Part shown: positions 60,090 through 64,000 of the stretch, one piece after another
Numbering within the stretch: position 1 is the stretch's first letter
Layout: each line of letters starts with the position of its first letter
Origin: Naumovozyma dairenensis CBS 421
Taxonomy: Eukaryota; Ascomycota; Saccharomycetes; Saccharomycetales; Saccharomycetaceae
Assembly (NCBI RefSeq): GCF_000227115.2
Contig: NC_016482.1
Span: 992,001 to 1,056,000, forward strand
Direction of reading: 5' to 3'
Length of the DNA stretch: 64,000 bases
Notes under the pieces: generated by a model
The model's input: only the letters and a program-made list of their open reading frames with translations
Databases searched by the model: none
What the model was told of the DNA's origin: nothing
Translations under genes and position numbers: made by a program

Positions 60090-61318
60090 TTTCCGTTGGT
60101 GAGACGTTTCCTTTATACTATTCCAAAGCCAGGGAAAGCAAGTTGAGTACCTCTATTCGAGCTCCTTTTGAAAGTAAAAGGTGTTTTGATGGACCTTTCT
60201 CGAACACTAATAAGTTAGAAAAGAATGAAGTACGTACGTACGTGGTTGAACTTGCTTATTGTTGAATCATCAGTGAGATATGCAACGTTGTGAGAACAAA
60301 TTGGTGTCTGACTTCTTGCGGGTACCCGTAGCTTATTTTACTTCTTTTTTGTTTACTTTCCAAATTGGTGAATTTTACATTTTTCGGTTATTTTCAATTT
60401 GCAGAAAGCTAGAGATCCATATTAGAGAATAAATAATTAAAGAGTTTATATAATAATTACGCTGATTTAGGACTAGAGCCACAGGCGTCTCTTTGATTGT
60501 TTACCTGAGAGTTATCAAAGTGATCTAGAATGTTGTTATTGTTGTTCATCTTTGTGTATTGATTATTTAATAGTGTACATGGTTTATTCACTATATCTTT
60601 TTGTCGTTAGGTATTCTGTTGTTCAGTTCTATATATTCATACAATTTCCACTTATATATCCACACCGCGGTTCGAAGTGGTTGATCCGGGCTACATATAT
60701 AATGTACTCACACAATGATTATATGATATATAAACCAGAACCATTACATTAGGAAATATATATAAGTGAACGAGCCTTTATATACACCTTTCTTCAAATT
60801 AATGTCAGTAAAAGGTACTAACTTTCCACTTTTATTGCTATTTGGTGACCTACCGCTTGCCGTCCAACAAGGTTCCATTTGATCGGCCTTTTCATCTATT
60901 CTGAAATTTTTGAACCTTTATACCTATCTTATCATATACCATGTCTAATTATTGAAATGAGACGCCATCAATAATATTAGATAATTGATAATTGATCGTG
61001 GCCGTGGCCGTGGCCGTGGCGACGCATCATCATTCAACACGTCGACCCTTTTCCATGGCTCCCTAGGGCAGTGTCTCTGTGCCAACCTTTGAAATGGCGG
61101 TGTTAACGAAAAACTGAAAAAAACTGAAAATATCATTTTCTGGAAATTTTTCACTTCTTGCATGTAACAAGCTCATCTCATCTCATCTCATCTCAACATG
61201 ATCCAATTTTGTATTGATTTTTTAGACAAAGTACTTTCCAATTGCTTGCATATTCTTACCCACTACATATCTTGTAGAAAACAAAAACGCACGACGAAAT
61301 CTATAATACAAAATAATA
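60090..61318. promoter_or_regulatory. long divergent promoter SLC1 / LHP1
   Basis: This 1229-base region holds a TACGTACGTACGTG tract (60231-60244), the palindrome CGGGTACCCG (60319-60328), four CGTGGC units (60997-61020) and a CTCAT array (61172-61195) before LHP1. No ORF is convincing. Reb1- or Upc2-type sites were not seen. Confidence 0.45.
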
Positions 61319-62158
61319 ATGTCTGAATCCGCTGACGTTACACCTCAACCAAGACGTAATTCTTTCTCCCCAATTGAATTCAATGCCAAGATATCTCAAC
61401 AATGTTTAAAACAAGTTGAATTTTATTTCTCAGAATCAAACTTCCCATATGATAAATTTTTACGTTCCACCGCTGAAAAGAATGATGGGTGGGTCCCAAT
61501 TAGTACCATAGCGACATTTAATCGTATGAAGAAATATAGACCAGTTGATAAAGTCATTGAAATTTTGAAAACTTCTAAAATCTTACAAGTTTCTGAAGAT
61601 GGTGAAAACGTTAAGAGAATTGTCCCATTAGATTTATCTAAGGATTCGAAAAATAGTAAAAGATTTGATCAAAATAAAAGAACTTTAGTTATCATGAATT
61701 TCCCTCATGAAAATGTTGATGTGGAATTCATTGAATTGCAAGAGAATATTGAAAATTTCTTACATGATTTGGCTAATGTTAACCAAGTTCGTTTAAGAAA
61801 GGATCATCAAAAGAAATTTAATGGGAATGTAATTGTAGAATTCCAAACTTTGAATGATTGTGAAGATTTTAAGAAAAAATATTCTGTGGATAATAAGGAA
61901 AATCCAGATCAAAAGGAACCATTGGAAACTTTATCATATGAAAATCGTAAATTGAACGTTTTAACTAAGAAACAATTCGATTTACAAAGAGAAGCAACTA
62001 AGTCGAAAAATTTCAGTGGATCTGGTCAAAGATCAAGATCTTTTACTGGCCATAGAAAAAATATGCCAAAAATCACTCCTCCTGAATCTACTGAAAAAGA
62101 AAATGAAACTGCTGAAAAGGCCTCTGAATCTGCTATAGAAGCTGATAAGGAAAACTAG
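61319..62158 (+). CDS. LHP1: La protein Lhp1
   Basis: This 279-residue protein (275 in S. cerevisiae, YDL051W) is the La homologue that binds the 3' UUU-OH of RNA polymerase III transcripts and guides tRNA maturation in the nucleus. The La motif spans about 20-105: [40 protein letters not shown] and FNRMKKY. An RRM follows (about 120-215, [20 protein letters not shown]). The tail is basic, then acidic ([20 protein letters not shown]). The chain lacks the second RRM of vertebrate La, as expected for yeast. Confidence 0.95.
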   Translation: MSESADVTPQPRRNSFSPIEFNAKISQQCLKQVEFYFSESNFPYDKFLRSTAEKNDGWVPISTIATFNRMKKYRPVDKVIEILKTSKILQVSEDGENVKRIVPLDLSKDSKNSKRFDQNKRTLVIMNFPHENVDVEFIELQENIENFLHDLANVNQVRLRKDHQKKFNGNVIVEFQTLNDCEDFKKKYSVDNKENPDQKEPLETLSYENRKLNVLTKKQFDLQREATKSKNFSGSGQRSRSFTGHRKNMPKITPPESTEKENETAEKASESAIEADKEN

Positions 62159-62660
62159 AATTGTTTATTTTTTAATATATCACACTTAAGTAATCACTCA
62201 ATTAATCATAAAGCATAACTATAAAATATTTTCCGTAATCTATTTTTTTTTTTTCATTCCATCATAAATATCGTTAGTAGATACTTAGATGCAGCCATGA
62301 TACGCAACGGTTTTTTACGTTCTGCGGAGGAATTGAACGTTAACACGAAAACAAAATAATAAGTCAATAAGTAATTGAATTAATAATACTACAAATAAAA
62401 TATTACAAACGTTTGAAGTAAAAAAAATAATAAGTGACATGAGCGGGGCAAAAATTAATGATGTGATCACCATGAAGGGAAAACAAAAAAAAGGCGAAAT
62501 ATACCAACTGATGGAAATAAACGAATATTATTAAAAGTTGGGGTTGCGAAAAAAAATATAAATAAAATAATTGTCCGTTGTTATAGTCATAATCATAATC
62601 ATAATCAAAATAATACATTTTGAGAAGAAAAAAACAATAGTTTTTTTCTCCCTTTTTCCA
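62159..62660. other. convergent intergenic region LHP1 / KNH1
   Basis: This 502-base AT-rich stretch holds both 3' flanks and a CATAAT repeat at about 62587-62604. No gene is seen. Confidence 0.55.
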
Positions 62661-63473
62661 TCATACAGCACGTTTACGTAGATTGATCTTTCTTGTAGTT
62701 AAAGAAAGTCTCTTTGATGGATCATACCAACCACCATTATCAGATGGGAAAGGTGCATGCGTAGCATAATTAACATCACTACTAATTGCGTAAGACCAGC
62801 CTGGTGTGATAGTAGTCACTTGTTGTAATGATTTTCTCATTGAAGTATAAAATGTCACAGCACTAGTTGCATATTTTCTTGTCCATGATTTAGCTGTCAA
62901 TTTAGTACCTGGTTGCATTTGCATGGGGGCATATCTAGCCTTACCTGTTTGTTTAGTATAAGGAACGGTAAAACTTCTTGAATCAATCGTTGCACCAACC
63001 GCACCTGTAGTAATTCTTGTTTCTGGAGTTGGATCTGCTGACTCCATTATTGTATATGCGACAAGAACACCTGTCATACCTTCCAAATAGAATTTTGGTG
63101 AATAATGAATCGTGTAACCTGATTCAGTTTGTGCAAAGATTTGTATATAGTAGACACCATCGGTACCTAGTGTGCCTAAAATATTAGCTTTATAAATATC
63201 TGAATCAACCTCTGCGGCTGACACCTTTGCCAATGTCGCGAGACAATTAATCTTATAATTTGGTCCTGTACATAAGGAAAATGTGAACGATGTTATATCA
63301 GCTTTACTTGGAGTGGAATCTAAATAAACCCACGATAAATCAATACTTACTTCGCCAGTTTCCGACAAGTCATATTTTTCACCCGGTTCGGGCGTTATAA
63401 TTGTTAAATCTGCCTTTACTAGATTTAAAAGGAAAACGAAAATGGGGAGAATATATATTAATCTCAATTGCAT
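62661..63473 (-). CDS. KNH1: Knh1/Kre9 family cell-wall beta-1,6-glucan protein
   Basis: This 270-residue secreted protein belongs to the Kre9/Knh1 family needed for beta-1,6-glucan assembly (Knh1 is 268 residues). An N-terminal signal peptide is clear (LRLIYILPIFVFLLNLVKA, cleavage near residue 21). Conserved stretches are ITPEPGEKYDLSETGEVSID, GTLGTDGVYYIQIFAQTESG, GYTIHYSPKFYLEGMTG, PYTKQTGKARYAPMQMQPGT and a C-terminal basic KRLSLTTRKINLRKRAV. Gene order next to LHP1 fits KNH1 (YDL049C) and not its duplicate KRE9. The proteins are O-glycosylated and extracellular or Golgi-resident. Confidence 0.93.
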   Translation of the reverse strand: MQLRLIYILPIFVFLLNLVKADLTIITPEPGEKYDLSETGEVSIDLSWVYLDSTPSKADITSFTFSLCTGPNYKINCLATLAKVSAAEVDSDIYKANILGTLGTDGVYYIQIFAQTESGYTIHYSPKFYLEGMTGVLVAYTIMESADPTPETRITTGAVGATIDSRSFTVPYTKQTGKARYAPMQMQPGTKLTAKSWTRKYATSAVTFYTSMRKSLQQVTTITPGWSYAISSDVNYATHAPFPSDNGGWYDPSKRLSLTTRKINLRKRAV

Positions 63474-64000
63474 TTTTTCTTCTCCTATTGTGTTTTAATT
63501 GATGTTGGTATAAATGATGCAAGTATCACAGATTATTAATGTGAAATCTGATATTTCTTTTAAGCGGAATGGATAAAACTTAAAATATATTTTGCTACTT
63601 TCCTCAATTGAAAGAACCAATATTCAATACCGCTGCCGTCGTTTTATGTATATGCACCTGGTCCATTCGAGGAAGCAAATAGTAATTCGAAAAATGAAAT
63701 CATCATTAAAAAAAATGTAGATTAATACATGTAAAGCGGGACAAACAACCGTTTATTAATAAGAGGAGAATAGATTGGAACTACAATATAACTGTTTATA
63801 TAGTCTATGAGTACCGCTTGAATTAAATTATGCGTCGAAGGAACCTGACAGAAATACCTTAATCGAGATAATAAAAGTTATGAACGATCGAATAACTGAC
63901 ATCAAGTTTGAGGAGTGTCCCGCTAAGAAACGACGCAGAAATCATTGTTTTGTATACCGGGGGTCTCCCTAGAGAGCCAATGATTATTACCCTTACCCTT
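63474..64000. other. KNH1 upstream region to window end
   Basis: This 527-base stretch contains the KNH1 promoter. I see no ORF or clear factor site. S. cerevisiae has STP4 beyond this point; nothing of it is inside the window. Confidence 0.5.

Overview
The window looks like nuclear DNA from a budding yeast of the family Saccharomycetaceae, probably a lineage that descends from the whole-genome duplication (a Naumovozyma-, Kazachstania- or Tetrapisispora-like relative of Saccharomyces). Reasons: AT-rich DNA, short intergenic regions, few and short introns with GTATGT donors and TACTAAC branch points, N/S/D-rich proteins, and gene order that follows S. cerevisiae chromosome IV left arm almost gene for gene. 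All orthology calls here come from remembered protein families and gene order, not from a database search.

Layout. (1) 1-9.5 kb: the 3' exon of an RPS22-type gene, with an intron that appears to hold an H/ACA snoRNA (snR44-like); a YGR067C-like C2H2 factor; an ART5-like arrestin; PRS1. This block belongs elsewhere in S. cerevisiae. (2) 9.8-22.7 kb: VAM6, RXT3, RPL31 (one intron), a probable C/D snoRNA on the minus strand (snR63 position), BRE1, AHK1. (3) 22.7-29 kb: SFP1, which in S. cerevisiae lies near the other RPL31 copy, then about 3.4 kb of sparse DNA with two unrecognised small ORFs, a possible solo LTR and a 20-N assembly gap. (4) 29-38.7 kb: YET3 (frameshifted near its end), CBS1, COX9, IDP1, PEX19, UBC9 (one intron), SYO1, RPS29. 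(5) 39.8-52.4 kb: RAD59, USO1, MBP1, PSA1. (6) 54-56.2 kb: ERG25 and an intron-containing tRNA-Lys(UUU), an island that interrupts the collinear order. (7) 56.4-63.5 kb: MCH1, PBP4, SLC1, LHP1, KNH1. Relative to the S. cerevisiae order, BDF2, TSR1 and YDL057W are missing and SFP1 is added, as expected from differential loss after genome duplication.

The genes do not form a pathway; they are ordinary housekeeping and regulatory genes. Several promoters carry readable control sites: tandem Rap1 sites (RPL31), PAC plus RRPE (SYO1), an SCB/MCB cluster (PSA1), a sterol response element (ERG25), and Reb1 sites with CCCTAA-type (Tbf1-like) elements at PRS1, the snoRNA and SFP1.

I see no new multi-gene system. 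The points most worth a second look are the C/D snoRNA unit between RPL31 and BRE1, a pair of compensating frameshifts inside SFP1, the frameshift of YET3 next to the assembly gap, and the unexplained ORF pair at 26.6-27.4 kb.
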